This document shows positions 43,216 to 54,579 of a stretch of 64,000 nucleotides of DNA, piece by piece (the first letter of the stretch is position 1; each line of letters begins with the position of its first letter). Location of the stretch: NCBI GenBank assembly GCA_003446015.1, contig DMBU01000054.1:62001-126000 (forward strand), written 5' to 3'. The stretch is from Bacteroidales bacterium (lineage in GTDB: Bacteria; Bacteroidota; Bacteroidia; Bacteroidales; UBA12077). The notes beneath the pieces are model-generated. The model was not told the origin of the DNA, did not search any database, and saw only the letters and a program-made list of their open reading frames with translations. A program made the position numbers and the translations under genes.

Positions 43216-43592
43216 TAGGCGATAATCAAGATAATATTGAGTTTATTGAAGAAAAGCAAGAGCGCAAAGAATCAAAACTTGGCTCTATTAAGGATTTATT
43301 AGACGGTTCCTTAATTGCCAATGATTTTGTTGCTAAGCAACTACCGTATATTGTTTTTCTTGTTATTCTGGCATTTATATACATCGCCAACAGGTATCAT
43401 GCCGAAAAGGTTGTTCGGGCAAATATAGAATTGTCGCAGGAAATAAGCGATTTGCGAGCTGAAGCAATCACAACATCATCAGAATTGATGTTTATTAGTA
43501 AGCAATCGGAAGTATCAAAGTTGATAGAAAAAAGAGGACTGGGATTAAAAGAATCAGTTGTGCCGCCCAGAAAAATTATTATTGAAAATTAA
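43212..43592 (+). CDS. ftsL: FtsL-like division protein
   Basis: 126 aa. Cytoplasmic acidic-basic N-terminus (1-43), one membrane helix about 44-60 (LPYIVFLVILAFIYIAN) and a short coiled-coil segment with leucine heptads. The position between rsmH and the transpeptidase, rather than primary sequence, identifies it. It would form a complex with FtsB/FtsQ equivalents in the division ring. Confidence 0.8.
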   Translation: MIGDNQDNIEFIEEKQERKESKLGSIKDLLDGSLIANDFVAKQLPYIVFLVILAFIYIANRYHAEKVVRANIELSQEISDLRAEAITTSSELMFISKQSEVSKLIEKRGLGLKESVVPPRKIIIEN

Positions 43593-43600
43593 GAAAGTTT

Positions 43601-45730
43601 ATGCCTTTAAAAAAAGAAATAGTGTGGAGAGTTGGTGTGATATATATATTCATGCTGGCTTTTGCTATTCTTATTGTTGGCAAAATTCTTTATCTCCAGT
43701 TAATTGAAGGGGGCAAATGGAAAGAAAAGGCTCAATCTTTAACACTAAAGGACATTACGATTGAATCCAATCGTGGAGATATCCTTGCTGCTGATGGCCG
43801 ATTACTGGCCAGCTCGATTCCCTTTTATGAAATCCGTATGGATACACGAAGCACAGGAATGAATGATGCCACTTTTAATTCAAAAATAGATTCCCTGTCA
43901 TTAAAACTGGCCGGACTGTTTAGAGATAAATCTGCCGCTCAGTACAAAAGTGAATTAGTTAAGGCTCGAAAAAACGGAGAAAGGTTTCATCTGATAAAAA
44001 GGAGAGTTAATTATAATCAATTAAAAAAGCTAAAGAATTTTCCAATTTTTAGAATGGGACAATATAAGGGAGGATTTATTGCACTGCAAACGAATTTTAG
44101 AATACAACCTCATGTTAGTCTGGCTTCACGAACAATTGGTTACATAACTCAGGGGGCGGGTGGTAATGTAGTAGGTATTGAAGGGGCTTTTGATAATGAC
44201 TTAAAAGGAGTTGACGGAGTTCGACTTATGCAACGTTTAAATGGGAATGTTTGGATGCCCATTCATGATGGTAATGAAGTCGAGCCTAAAGACGGAAAGG
44301 ATGTTGTAACTACTATTGATGTTAATATCCAGGATGTTGCCGAAAATGCTTTGTTAAAACAACTGATTCGACATGATGCTCATCATGGAACGGCGGTATT
44401 AATGGAAGTTTCAACTGGTGAGATTAAAGCAATTGTAAACCTTGAACGAAACAGTAAAGGTCAATATAAAGAATCATATAATTATGCAATTGGGGAAAGT
44501 CGTGCTCCGGGATCAACTTTTAAATTGGCATCCATAATTGCATTGTTGGAAGATGGGTACGTTGATTTGGATGACACTTTGGATACTGGTAATGGAGAAG
44601 TTCTTTATTACGATAAAAAGATTACAGACACAAAAGAGGGTGGACATGGAGTTTTAACGGTACAAGAAGTAATTGAAGTATCATCAAATGTTGGAATATC
44701 GAAACTTGTAACTCAATATTATACTGGAAAAGAGGAAAAATTTATTAATCGCCTGTATAGTTTAAATCTGAATAATCGACTTGGAATTTCCATTAAGGGA
44801 GAAGGAGAACCAGAAATAAAGTATCCCGGCGACAAATTATGGTCGGGTGTTACCTTACCCCAGATGTCTATTGGATATGAAGTAAGGGTAACTCCAATTC
44901 AAACTCTTACTCTGTACAATGCTATTGCAAACAATGGTAAAATGGTAAAACCAAAGTTTGTTAAAGGCTTGATGTACCATGGCGATATGGTTAAAACATT
45001 TAATACAGAAGTAATTAAACAATCTGTTTGTTCAAGGTCAACGTTAAGAAAAGTTAAGATAATGCTTGAAGGTGTGGTAGAACGAGGTACTGCCGCGAAT
45101 CTTAAAAACGACAATTACAAAATAGCCGGAAAAACAGGAACAGCACAAATTGCCAATAAAGAATCCGGATATACCGACAAATCTCGCATTAGCTATCAGG
45201 CCTCTTTTGTAGGTTATTTTCCTGCTGATAATCCAAAGTATTCATGTATTGTGGTTGTTAATGCACCTTCAAAAAATGTTTATTATGGCAATGTGGTCGC
45301 AGGTCCGGTTTTTAAAGAAATAGCCGATAAAGTTTATGCAACAAATTTCGAGATATATGAAGGATTAAACGAGAAGTCAGACGAAAAAATAAGTGAAGGA
45401 AATACCCCTTATACCAAAAGTAGTTTCAAGGAAGAATTAGAATATGCCTTGGCAGACCTAGGAATTCCTGTAAATGCTGAAGGAGTTTCTTCTGATTGGG
45501 TCTCAACGAATATGCTAGATTCATTTGTTAGACTTAGTAATAGAAAAATAATAGAAAACCTAATGCCCAATGTAATTGGTATGGGTGTTAAAGATGCTGT
45601 TTTTCTTTTAGAAAATATGGGATTAAGTGTTGAAGTGCATGGACGTGGAACAATTCAAAAGCAATCAATAATTCCGGGCTCAAGAATTTCAAATGGTGAT
45701 TTGGTAGTTATTGAAATGTCATACAATTAA
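43601..45730 (+). CDS. ftsI: Septal peptidoglycan transpeptidase (FtsI/PBP3 type) with PASTA domain
   Basis: 709 aa. One membrane helix (about 13-30), a dimerisation domain, and a transpeptidase with Ser305-Thr-Phe-Lys308 (SxxK), SSN at 361-363 and KTG at 511-513. A PASTA domain occupies about residues 648-709 ([20 protein letters not shown]). It crosslinks septal peptidoglycan. The PASTA tail is common in Bacteroidota and Firmicutes division PBPs. Confidence 0.95.
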   Translation: MPLKKEIVWRVGVIYIFMLAFAILIVGKILYLQLIEGGKWKEKAQSLTLKDITIESNRGDILAADGRLLASSIPFYEIRMDTRSTGMNDATFNSKIDSLSLKLAGLFRDKSAAQYKSELVKARKNGERFHLIKRRVNYNQLKKLKNFPIFRMGQYKGGFIALQTNFRIQPHVSLASRTIGYITQGAGGNVVGIEGAFDNDLKGVDGVRLMQRLNGNVWMPIHDGNEVEPKDGKDVVTTIDVNIQDVAENALLKQLIRHDAHHGTAVLMEVSTGEIKAIVNLERNSKGQYKESYNYAIGESRAPGSTFKLASIIALLEDGYVDLDDTLDTGNGEVLYYDKKITDTKEGGHGVLTVQEVIEVSSNVGISKLVTQYYTGKEEKFINRLYSLNLNNRLGISIKGEGEPEIKYPGDKLWSGVTLPQMSIGYEVRVTPIQTLTLYNAIANNGKMVKPKFVKGLMYHGDMVKTFNTEVIKQSVCSRSTLRKVKIMLEGVVERGTAANLKNDNYKIAGKTGTAQIANKESGYTDKSRISYQASFVGYFPADNPKYSCIVVVNAPSKNVYYGNVVAGPVFKEIADKVYATNFEIYEGLNEKSDEKISEGNTPYTKSSFKEELEYALADLGIPVNAEGVSSDWVSTNMLDSFVRLSNRKIIENLMPNVIGMGVKDAVFLLENMGLSVEVHGRGTIQKQSIIPGSRISNGDLVVIEMSYN

Positions 45731-45738
45731 AAATTGAA

Positions 45739-47202
45739 ATGAAAATTTTAAGCGACATATTACAGACAATAAAAATCAACAAAGTAACAGGAAATACCGA
45801 AATCCCTGTTACCGCAATTGTTTTTGATTCACGCAAAGTTGAATCGGGCTGTCTTTTTGTTGCCGTAAAAGGAACTCAGGTTGATGGACACAATTTTATC
45901 GAAAAAGCAGTTAAGAATGGTGCAAAAGGAATTGTATGCGAGATTCTTCCCACTGAGGTTTTTGAGGATGTGACAATGATCCAGGTCGACAATTCATCAA
46001 AAGTTCTTGGAGAATTAGCTTCTGCTTTTTATGAATACCCTTCGTCTCGATTAAAATTAATTGGTGTAACCGGAACGAACGGAAAGACAACTACCGTAAC
46101 CTTATTATATAACTTACTCCGAAAACTTGGATACAAAGCCGGTTTGCTATCAACAGTACGAAATTACATTGATGATCAAATTATAGAAGCTACGCATACA
46201 ACACCAGATGCTGTTCAAATGAATAAACTCATGAAACAAATGGCTGATGCCGGTTGCGAGTATTGTTTTATGGAAGTTAGTTCTCATGCTATTGATCAGG
46301 AAAGAATAGCAGGATTGAATTTTGCCGGGGCATTATTTACTAATATAACTCATGATCATTTAGATTACCATAAAACATTCGTTGAATATATTAAGGCCAA
46401 AAAGAAATTCTTTGATGATTTAAAACCAGGAAGCTTCGCTCTGATAAATACTGATGATAAGAATGGAACTGTTATGGTTCAGAATACAAGAGCGAAAGTT
46501 AACAATTATGCAGTTCGCTCTGCTGCTGATTTTAAGGCTAAAATTATTGAAAGTCATTTTGAAGGATCTATGTTAAATATCGACAATACTGATGTGTGGA
46601 CTTATTTTGTGGGAAGATTTAATGCTTACAATGTACTGGCAGTTTATGCATGTGCTATTTTACTTGGTTTTAAAAAAGATGAAGTTTTAAAGGCATTAAG
46701 CGAAATGAAACCGGTAGAGGGCAGATTCGAAACACTCCGATCGCAAAATGGAATTACTGCAATTGTTGATTATGCCCATACTCCAGATGCATTATTGAAC
46801 GTATTAAATGCAATTAATCAAATTAGAAATAATGAGCAGGAATTAATTACTGTTGTAGGTGCTGGTGGAGATAGAGATAAAACAAAGCGTCCGGAAATGG
46901 CAAAAATAGCAACTGCAAATAGTGATAAAGTGATTTTAACATCCGATAACCCACGATCTGAAGATCCAAATGTCATTATTGAGGAAATGAAAGCTGGCAT
47001 TGATAGCGAAAGCAGAAAAAAGGTTTTGGCTATAGTTGATAGAAAGGAAGGAATTCGCACAGCGTGCTTATTGGCAAAGAAAGGAGACATCATTCTTGTT
47101 GCAGGTAAAGGACATGAAACTTATCAGGAAGTGAAGGGGGTTAAACATCATTTTGATGATCGCGAAGTGATAAAACAAATATTTTACGAACTATATAATT
47201 AG
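45739..47202 (+). CDS. murE: UDP-MurNAc-tripeptide synthetase
   Basis: 487 aa. The ATP loop is GTNGKTTT (about 111-118), THTTPDAV follows, and the DNPRSEDP motif marks a meso-diaminopimelate specificity rather than lysine. It adds the third residue of the stem peptide. Follows ftsI by 8 bases. Confidence 0.95.
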   Translation: MKILSDILQTIKINKVTGNTEIPVTAIVFDSRKVESGCLFVAVKGTQVDGHNFIEKAVKNGAKGIVCEILPTEVFEDVTMIQVDNSSKVLGELASAFYEYPSSRLKLIGVTGTNGKTTTVTLLYNLLRKLGYKAGLLSTVRNYIDDQIIEATHTTPDAVQMNKLMKQMADAGCEYCFMEVSSHAIDQERIAGLNFAGALFTNITHDHLDYHKTFVEYIKAKKKFFDDLKPGSFALINTDDKNGTVMVQNTRAKVNNYAVRSAADFKAKIIESHFEGSMLNIDNTDVWTYFVGRFNAYNVLAVYACAILLGFKKDEVLKALSEMKPVEGRFETLRSQNGITAIVDYAHTPDALLNVLNAINQIRNNEQELITVVGAGGDRDKTKRPEMAKIATANSDKVILTSDNPRSEDPNVIIEEMKAGIDSESRKKVLAIVDRKEGIRTACLLAKKGDIILVAGKGHETYQEVKGVKHHFDDREVIKQIFYELYN

Positions 47203-47210
47203 CAAGCATT

Positions 47211-48446
47211 ATGCTTTATTATCTTTTTGCATATTTAAATAAGTTTGATATTCCGGGAGCCGGGATGTTTCAGTACATCTCATTCCGTTCTGCTTTAACG
47301 GTTATTACTTCGCTTATTATATCGATGATTTTTGGTAAGCGAATTATAAATTATTTAAGAAAACAACAAATTGGTGAAGAAATCCGGGATCTTGGACTTT
47401 ATGGTCAAATGAGCAAGAAAGGTACGCCCACAATGGGTGGTGTCATTATTCTAGGATCAATCATAATTCCAACAATACTATTTGCTGATATCCTGAATGT
47501 TTATGTAATCTTAATGTTAATAACTACAGTTTGGCTCGGACTTATTGGATTTCTTGATGATTACATAAAAACGTTTAGAAAAAATAAAGGAGGATTGGCT
47601 GGCAAATTTAAAATCGTAGGCCAAATTGGATTGGGATTAATTGTTGGATTAACTTTATTTATTAGCGATGATGTTGTAGTTCGTGAAAGTAATAATGATA
47701 AACAAAATATTACCATTGAACAAATTGATTTAAATGTTGATAATCAACAAATTACGCAAAATATAAAATCAACAAAAACAACCATTCCATTCTTTAAAAA
47801 TAACGAATTCGACTACGAATATCTTGTAAGATTTTTAGGAAAACATAGTCAGAAAGCTGCCTGGATCGTATTTGTAATTGTAGTGATTTTTATTGTAACA
47901 GCAGTATCAAATGGAGCAAATCTTACCGATGGTTTGGATGGACTGGCAACCGGTACTTCAGCTATTGTTGGAGCAACATTAGGAATATTGGCTTATGTCG
48001 GGGGTAATATTATTTATTCCGATTACCTGAATATTATGTATATCCCATACACGGGAGAACTTGTGGTTTTTATGAGTGCATTTATTGGAGCAACCATCGG
48101 ATTTTTATGGTACAACTCATATCCTGCTCAGGTATTTATGGGCGATACCGGCAGTTTGGCCATAGGTGGAATTATAGCTGTGTTTGCAATTATTATTCGA
48201 AAAGAATTACTAATTCCAATTTTGTGTGGAATTTTCATTGTTGAAAATTTCTCAGTGGTTTTGCAGGTTGGTTATTTCAAATATACAAAACGTAAATATG
48301 GTGAAGGAAAGAGGATTTTTAAAATGGCTCCTTTGCATCATCATTACCAAATGAAAGGATATCCTGAGCCAAAAATTGTAATGCGATTTATGATTGTTGG
48401 AATTATTCTGGCTGTAATTACTATTGTAACTCTTAAAATCAGATAA
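47211..48446 (+). CDS. mraY: Phospho-MurNAc-pentapeptide translocase
   Basis: 411 aa, longer than the E. coli protein because of an insertion at about residues 155-205 that is usual in Bacteroidota. The catalytic segments [28 protein letters not shown] and the final HHHYQMKG are intact, within ten membrane helices. It makes lipid I at the membrane. Confidence 0.95.
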   Translation: MLYYLFAYLNKFDIPGAGMFQYISFRSALTVITSLIISMIFGKRIINYLRKQQIGEEIRDLGLYGQMSKKGTPTMGGVIILGSIIIPTILFADILNVYVILMLITTVWLGLIGFLDDYIKTFRKNKGGLAGKFKIVGQIGLGLIVGLTLFISDDVVVRESNNDKQNITIEQIDLNVDNQQITQNIKSTKTTIPFFKNNEFDYEYLVRFLGKHSQKAAWIVFVIVVIFIVTAVSNGANLTDGLDGLATGTSAIVGATLGILAYVGGNIIYSDYLNIMYIPYTGELVVFMSAFIGATIGFLWYNSYPAQVFMGDTGSLAIGGIIAVFAIIIRKELLIPILCGIFIVENFSVVLQVGYFKYTKRKYGEGKRIFKMAPLHHHYQMKGYPEPKIVMRFMIVGIILAVITIVTLKIR

Positions 48447-48454
48447 TAAACAGA

Positions 48455-49789
48455 ATGAGAAAACGAATTGTCATATTAGGTGCTGGTGAAAGTGGAGTGG
48501 GTTCCGCTATTCTTGCTCAAAAGAATGGTGCCGATGTTTTTGTTTCTGATTTTGGGGAGATTAAATCTAACTATAAACAAAAGTTGGATAATCATAAAAT
48601 TTTATGGGAGGAAAAGAAGCATACCGAAGGTTTAATTCTGGATGCCGATGAAATTATCAAAAGCCCCGGGATACCTGAAAAAGTTCACATAGTAAAGGCG
48701 GCATTAGAAAAAGGTATTCCTGTTATTTCGGAAATAGAATATGCTTCAAGATATACAAATGCTTTTAAAATTTGTATCACAGGTAGTAACGGTAAAACAA
48801 CAACTACCATGTTAATCTATCATATTCTAAAAAGTGCCGGGTTAAATGTCGGATTAGCAGGTAATGTAGGTAAAAGCTGGGCACAACAAGTAGCTGAAGA
48901 GAATTTTGATTATTACGTTATCGAGCTAAGTAGTTTCCAGTTAGATGGAATGATCAATTTTAAAGCTGAAATAGCAATTCTGATGAATGTTACACCTGAT
49001 CATTTGGACAGATATGATGGTATGCAGGGATACACTAACTCAAAATTCAGGATTTTACAAAATCAAACCAATAAAGACTTCTTTATTTATTGTGCCGATG
49101 ATGTGGTGACAAAAACTGAAGTTGCAAAAAGAAAAATAGAAGCAAATAAACTCCCATTCTCATTAAAAGAAAGTTATTCTGAGGGAGCGCATATAGAAAA
49201 TGAAACCATTAAAATTAAATATCAATCAAACGAGCTAATTATGTCAATACACGATCTAGCGTTAAAAGGGCAGCACAACACTTATAATTCAATGGCTGCA
49301 GGTATTGCTGCGCAGGTGCTTAAAATCCGAAAGGATAACATCAGGGAAAGTTTAAGTAACTTTCAGGGTGTTGAGCATCGTCTTGAGCCTGTGCTTAAGG
49401 TACATGGAATTGAGTTTATTAACGACTCAAAAGCAACAAATGTAAATTCAACCTGGTATGCACTTGAAAGCGTCTCAAATAATCTAATTTGGATTGCTGG
49501 GGGAATTGATAAAGGAAATGATTATTCAATTCTTGAAGAATTGGTGCGTAAAAAGGTAAAAGCAATTATTTGTCTTGGAAAAGATAATGCCAAGATTCAC
49601 AACGCTTTTGGGCATATTGTGGAAACAATTATTGATGTTCAATCGGCATCAGAGGCTGTAAAAACTGCATATTATCTTGCAAGAAAAGATGATTCAGTTT
49701 TATTATCGCCTGCTTGTGCAAGTTTCGATCTTTTCGATAATTATGAAGATCGGGGAAATCAGTTTAAGAAAGCAGTTAGAGAACTGTAG
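48455..49789 (+). CDS. murD: UDP-MurNAc-alanine D-glutamate ligase
   Basis: 444 aa. GSNGKTTTT (about 112-120), the substrate loop MNVTPDHLDRYD, and NDSKATN near residue 325 are all conserved. It adds D-glutamate to UDP-MurNAc-L-alanine. 39 bases separate it from ftsW. Confidence 0.95.
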   Translation: MRKRIVILGAGESGVGSAILAQKNGADVFVSDFGEIKSNYKQKLDNHKILWEEKKHTEGLILDADEIIKSPGIPEKVHIVKAALEKGIPVISEIEYASRYTNAFKICITGSNGKTTTTMLIYHILKSAGLNVGLAGNVGKSWAQQVAEENFDYYVIELSSFQLDGMINFKAEIAILMNVTPDHLDRYDGMQGYTNSKFRILQNQTNKDFFIYCADDVVTKTEVAKRKIEANKLPFSLKESYSEGAHIENETIKIKYQSNELIMSIHDLALKGQHNTYNSMAAGIAAQVLKIRKDNIRESLSNFQGVEHRLEPVLKVHGIEFINDSKATNVNSTWYALESVSNNLIWIAGGIDKGNDYSILEELVRKKVKAIICLGKDNAKIHNAFGHIVETIIDVQSASEAVKTAYYLARKDDSVLLSPACASFDLFDNYEDRGNQFKKAVREL

Positions 49790-49828
49790 AAATTAACTTG
49801 TTTTTAACTATAAGAATCTGATAAGAAT

Positions 49829-51046
49829 ATGAGATTAAAGGAGGTACTGTCTAAATACTTTAAGGGCGACAGAGTAATCTGGGGGGTGATTTTTACGCTT
49901 TCAGTTTTCTCATTGTTAGCTGTTTACAGTTCAACAGGAACTCTTGCATATAAATATCAGGAAGGAAATACTGCATATTATATCATCAAACACTTTGTGC
50001 TTTTAGTGGTAGGATTAAGCATTATTTTTGTTACTCATTTGATTCCTTATAAGTTTTATTCAAGATTATCTCAATTATTCTTGTACATCTCAATTTTTTT
50101 ATTGGCAATTACTCTGGTAATGGGAACAAGTTTGAATCAGGCAACACGTTGGTTAACATTGCCCGGTTTAGGTTTTACTATTCAAACATCCGACTTTGCA
50201 AAATTAGCATTGATCATGTATGTAGCTCGTGTACTTTCAATGCGCCAGGATGATAAAAAACAAAATGATTTTAATGGCGTTTTCGTTTCGCTAATTTTAC
50301 CTGTAGTTATTGTTTGTGGTTTAATTATGCCTGCAAACTTATCTACTGCTCTAATTTTATTTGTCACTTCATTTTTATTGATGTTTATTGGTCGTGTTAA
50401 AATAAAATATTTGATGGGTATTAGTGGAGTAGGAGTTTTAATTGTAGCATTAATTATAGCGGGAGTTATTATTTCAGGCTCAAATACCGGACGTATTGGA
50501 ACATGGCAAAATCGTATAGAAAGTTTTGCCAGTGGCGAAAGTGAAGATAATTATCAGGTAGAGCAAAGTAAAATTGCTATTGCGACAGGAGGTATTTTTG
50601 GTAAAGGTCCTGGAAATAGTACTCAACGGAACTTTTTACCTCATCCTTATTCAGATTTTATTTATGCCATAATAATAGAAGAATACGGATTTTTTGGTGG
50701 AGTTTTTGTATTGTTCTTATACATGTTTTTACTATACAGAGCGGGAGTTATAGTCCGGAAAAGCACCCGCACATTCGCAGCCTTTCTGGCTATTGGCTTA
50801 TCCATAAGTTTGGTTTTTCAGGCCATGATTAATATGGGTGTTGCGGTTCATCTTTTCCCTGTAACAGGGCAAACTTTGCCATTGGTTAGTATGGGAGGAT
50901 CATCAATATTATTTACTGGGGTAGCATTCGGAGTTATATTAAGTGTAAGCAGAAGCATTGAGAAAAACGATGAACTTATTACAGAAGCGGTTCCAGGATC
51001 AGAATCAGAATTAGAAGCAGAAACAGAAAGTGAAACAGAAGAGTAA
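49829..51046 (+). CDS. ftsW: Septal peptidoglycan glycosyltransferase FtsW
   Basis: 405 aa, SEDS family with ten membrane helices. Conserved features include RWLTLPGLGFTIQTSDFAKL, the loop with Glu-Asp-Asn residues, FAIIIEEYGFFGG and the final SMGGSSILF. The C-terminal tail is acidic (SESELEAETESETEE). It polymerises glycan with FtsI as the partner. It overlaps murG by 17 bases. Confidence 0.94.
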   Translation: MRLKEVLSKYFKGDRVIWGVIFTLSVFSLLAVYSSTGTLAYKYQEGNTAYYIIKHFVLLVVGLSIIFVTHLIPYKFYSRLSQLFLYISIFLLAITLVMGTSLNQATRWLTLPGLGFTIQTSDFAKLALIMYVARVLSMRQDDKKQNDFNGVFVSLILPVVIVCGLIMPANLSTALILFVTSFLLMFIGRVKIKYLMGISGVGVLIVALIIAGVIISGSNTGRIGTWQNRIESFASGESEDNYQVEQSKIAIATGGIFGKGPGNSTQRNFLPHPYSDFIYAIIIEEYGFFGGVFVLFLYMFLLYRAGVIVRKSTRTFAAFLAIGLSISLVFQAMINMGVAVHLFPVTGQTLPLVSMGGSSILFTGVAFGVILSVSRSIEKNDELITEAVPGSESELEAETESETEE

Positions 51047-52133
51047 AAATATCATTATCAGTGGTGGAGGAACAGGAGGTCATGTGTTTCCTGCAATTTC
51101 TATTGCTAATGCCATTAGGGAAATTGATCCTAATGCAAATATACTTTTTGTTGGTGCTTTAGGTAAAATTGAAATGGAAAAAGTACCGGCAGCAGGGTAT
51201 AAGATTATAGGATTGCCTGTTGCAGGTTTGCAAAGACGACTAACTACTAAAAACATAAGTTTCGTTTATAAATTAATAAACAGTTTAAAAATATCAAGAA
51301 AGATAATTAAAGATTTTAAACCCGATGTGGTAGTAGGGGTTGGTGGGTACGCCAGCGGACCGGTTTTGCGAATTGCTAACATAAAAGGAATACCTACTCT
51401 CATACAGGAGCAAAATTCGTATGCCGGAATTACAAATAAACTATTAGCAAAAAAAGCCAAAAAGATTTGTGTTGCTTATGAAGGAATGGAAACCTATTTC
51501 CCTAAAAATAAAATATTATTAACAGGAAATCCTGTTCGTCAGGATTTGCTCGATAAAATTGGAAGCAGGAAAGAGGCAATTAGTCATTTTGAGTTGGAAA
51601 GTGGAAGAAAAACAGTGTTAGTAATAGGCGGTAGTTTGGGTGCTCGAACTGTAAATCAGAGTGTAATAGGTGATATAGAAAAAATAGGGAAATCTGACTT
51701 TCAACTTTTATGGCAAACGGGTAAGTATTATTACGAAGAGGCCAAAAAGGTAACAGATGAATCAGGATATAAAAACATTAAGGTGCTTGATTTTATAACC
51801 AGAATGGATATGGCATACGCCGCAGCTGATATAATTATTTCAAGAGCAGGAGCAGGAACAATTTCTGAACTTTGTTTGGTTGGTAAACCTGTGATTTTAG
51901 TTCCTTCGCCAAATGTTGCCGAAGATCATCAAACAAAAAATGCAATGGCTTTGGTAAATAAAAATGCAGCTATAATGATTCGGGATATTGATGCCCGAGA
52001 AAAATTAATTGATACAACACTTGAGTTAATCGAAAATGAAAAACAAAGAATAAGTTTATCAGAAAATATTAAAGGAATGGCTTTACGCGATTCTGCAAAA
52101 ATAATTGCTGAAGAAGTTTTGAAATTATGTTAA
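51030..52133 (+). CDS. murG: UDP-GlcNAc transferase
   Basis: 367 aa. SGGGTGGHVFPA (about 10-20), GVGGYASGP and the C-terminal SRAGAGTISELC define it. It adds GlcNAc to lipid I to make lipid II on the inner face of the membrane. Start chosen at 51030, inside the end of ftsW, as translation coupling implies. Confidence 0.95.
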   Translation: MKQKSKNIIISGGGTGGHVFPAISIANAIREIDPNANILFVGALGKIEMEKVPAAGYKIIGLPVAGLQRRLTTKNISFVYKLINSLKISRKIIKDFKPDVVVGVGGYASGPVLRIANIKGIPTLIQEQNSYAGITNKLLAKKAKKICVAYEGMETYFPKNKILLTGNPVRQDLLDKIGSRKEAISHFELESGRKTVLVIGGSLGARTVNQSVIGDIEKIGKSDFQLLWQTGKYYYEEAKKVTDESGYKNIKVLDFITRMDMAYAAADIIISRAGAGTISELCLVGKPVILVPSPNVAEDHQTKNAMALVNKNAAIMIRDIDAREKLIDTTLELIENEKQRISLSENIKGMALRDSAKIIAEEVLKLC

Positions 52134-52153
52134 AACAAAAAGATTATGTATAT

Positions 52154-52258
52154 AAAGACTTTGTGATTCTTTGTGAGTACTTTGTGGAACTTTGTGGTAT
52201 AATTAAAGAAGATTGTTACACAGAGTCCCTCAGAGAAGACCCAAAGTTCCTCAAAGTA
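52154..52258. repeat. Imperfect inverted repeat made of CTTTGTG units
   Basis: Left arm units CTTTGTGATT, CTTTGTGAG, ACTTTGTGG and ACTTTGTGG; the right arm (CACAGAGTCC, CAGAGAAG, CCCAAAGTTCC, TCAAAGT) is their imperfect complement. The arms are about 40 bases with a loop around 52200-52215. Such units recur in many Bacteroidota genomes. This splits the operon between murG and murC without a T-run. Confidence 0.6.
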
Positions 52259-52392
52259 AAAATTTATGAACAAAATAAATATATTCTACTTTTTGGACAG
52301 ATTTAAAATTTAAGGGGCTAATTTGATACCTTAAGTTTGAAAGTAACAAGAAATATGATTATGCATTTATAAAAGAGAATAATAGTTTAAAA

Positions 52393-53763
52393 ATGAATCT
52401 TAACGAAGTACATAATGTTTACTTTATTGGTATTGGTGGCATCGGAATGAGTGCCATTGCCAGGTATTTTAATGCTTTGGATAAAAATGTGGCAGGTTAT
52501 GATAAGGTTTCGAAACCATTAACTGATGAGCTCATTCAAGAAGGAATAAATATTCATTTTACTGATGATATCTTGAAAATTCCATTAGAATTTAAAAACA
52601 AGGAAAATACTCTTATAATCTATACTCCTGCAGTTCCGAAAAAACATACGGAATTGAATTATTTTATTGATCAGGGTTTTGAAATTAAAAAACGATCCGA
52701 AGTGCTTGGAATGCTTTCACAGGAAAAAAGATGTATTGCTGTGGCTGGAACGCATGGCAAAACAACCATAACTACAATGATTTCTCATTTAATGAGGCAG
52801 TCACGAATTGGATGTAATGCATTTTTAGGCGGCATCTCAAAAAATTACAAAACAAATTATTTGCTTGATAAAGAAAGTAAGTATGTTGTTGTTGAGGCGG
52901 ATGAATTTGATCGTTCATTTTTAAAATTGAATCCGCAAAAAGCTATTATTACAGCTGTTGATGCCGATCATCTGGATATTTATTCTGATGAAAATGATTT
53001 AAAAGAAGCATTTAAGCAATTTATAAACCAAATACATTCAGGTGGTAAGTTAATCATTAAAGCCGGCCTGAATTTTAACATACCACAGCGAAAAGATATT
53101 GATATTTATACATATTCATTAAATACCAATTCCGATTTCAAGGCTGAAAACATTCGAATTGAAAATGGTTTATATGTTTTTGATTTTGTTGGAATCTGTG
53201 GTAGGATTGATAATTTAAAATTAGGATTACCCGGATTATTAAATGTTGAAAATGCTGTTGCAGCGATCGCAATGGCAAGTATGTCAGGTGTGCATAACGA
53301 TGAAATATTTAATGCTCTTGGAAGATTTAAAGGAATTCAACGACGATTCGATTATCAGGTATATCAGGAGAATTTTGTGTATATCGATGATTACGCTCAT
53401 CATCCTGAGGAATTAAAAGCATCAATTAGTTCGGCTAAAGAGCTATTTAGAATCAAAAAAATAACAGGCATTTTTCAGCCTCACTTATATACACGTACAA
53501 GAGATTTTGCAGAAGAGTTTGCAAAGAGTCTCGATTTATTGGATGAGATCATTCTTTTAGATATCTATCCGGCACGGGAAGAGCCCATTGCTGGAGTAAC
53601 ATCAAAAATAATCTTTGATAACATCAAGAATCAGAATAAAACCATGTGTACTAAAGCTGAGTTAATGGATGTGTTAAAAAATAAAAAGCCAGAAGTATTG
53701 ATGACCCTTGGAGCTGGTGATATTGATGAATTTGTTGAACCTATAAAAAAGTTTTTTACTTAA
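52393..53763 (+). CDS. murC: UDP-MurNAc-alanine ligase
   Basis: 456 aa. GIGGIGMSAIARY near the start, the ATP loop GTHGKTTI (about residues 119-126) and EADEFDRSF are present, as is the later DYAHHPEE. It adds L-alanine to UDP-MurNAc. It is separated from murG by 259 bases, including a repeat element, so it may have an extra promoter. Confidence 0.95.
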   Translation: MNLNEVHNVYFIGIGGIGMSAIARYFNALDKNVAGYDKVSKPLTDELIQEGINIHFTDDILKIPLEFKNKENTLIIYTPAVPKKHTELNYFIDQGFEIKKRSEVLGMLSQEKRCIAVAGTHGKTTITTMISHLMRQSRIGCNAFLGGISKNYKTNYLLDKESKYVVVEADEFDRSFLKLNPQKAIITAVDADHLDIYSDENDLKEAFKQFINQIHSGGKLIIKAGLNFNIPQRKDIDIYTYSLNTNSDFKAENIRIENGLYVFDFVGICGRIDNLKLGLPGLLNVENAVAAIAMASMSGVHNDEIFNALGRFKGIQRRFDYQVYQENFVYIDDYAHHPEELKASISSAKELFRIKKITGIFQPHLYTRTRDFAEEFAKSLDLLDEIILLDIYPAREEPIAGVTSKIIFDNIKNQNKTMCTKAELMDVLKNKKPEVLMTLGAGDIDEFVEPIKKFFT

Positions 53764-53768
53764 GCAAA

Positions 53769-54575
53769 ATGAAAATTTTTAAAAACATATTGATTTGGGT
53801 TTTCATAATTGCATATATAGCAGTAGCCATGAGCTTTGTTAAAGAACAAAGAACCAAAATTCTATGCCATGATATTAGGGTCGAGATTTTAGATAGTTTA
53901 AGAAACGGTTTTATTTCAGTTAGTGATATAGAAGATTTTTTTCACGAAGCAGATATGAATGTTATTGGAGCTCCTGTTGTAACTATTAACACCAAAGATC
54001 TGGAGAAAAAATTAAAGCAATATGCTTCGATAAAAAATGCCGAAGTTTTTGTTACATTAAATGGAGATATAAGGGTAGAAATTGATCAGAGAAACCCGAT
54101 TGTACGGGTTATAAATAAACGTCGACAGAGCTATTATATTGACGAGGAATGTAACATCATGCCATTGTCGAGCAAATATTCATCACATGTTTTAGTAGCA
54201 AATGGGCATATTGTTGAACACTTTGAGCTAAATAGAACACAAAAGATACCTTGTGAAAATTCTGATAATAATGATGATGAAAACTGGCAAAAGAATCATC
54301 TCATATGCGACTTATACCAGTTAAGTAAGTTTATTTATGATGATGATTTCTGGAGAGTACAAATAGAACAGGTTTATGTAAATAATGAGTATGAGTTTGA
54401 ACTAATTCCTCGTGTGGGTTCACATATTATTTACTTTGGAAGCATTGAAAACTACGAAACCAAACTTAGAAACCTGAGAGCATTTTATTTACAGGGACTA
54501 AACAAGGTTGGATGGAATAATTATGAAAAAATAAGTTTAAAATTCGATAATCAAGTAATTTGTACAAAACGATAA
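53769..54575 (+). CDS. ftsQ: Division protein FtsQ
   Basis: 268 aa. One membrane helix (about 5-23), then a POTRA-like domain and a beta domain as in FtsQ/DivIB. Identified mostly from its place between murC and ftsA; sequence conservation is low in the family. It starts 5 bases after murC and ends 4 before ftsA. Confidence 0.85.
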   Translation: MKIFKNILIWVFIIAYIAVAMSFVKEQRTKILCHDIRVEILDSLRNGFISVSDIEDFFHEADMNVIGAPVVTINTKDLEKKLKQYASIKNAEVFVTLNGDIRVEIDQRNPIVRVINKRRQSYYIDEECNIMPLSSKYSSHVLVANGHIVEHFELNRTQKIPCENSDNNDDENWQKNHLICDLYQLSKFIYDDDFWRVQIEQVYVNNEYEFELIPRVGSHIIYFGSIENYETKLRNLRAFYLQGLNKVGWNNYEKISLKFDNQVICTKR

Positions 54576-54579
54576 TAAA

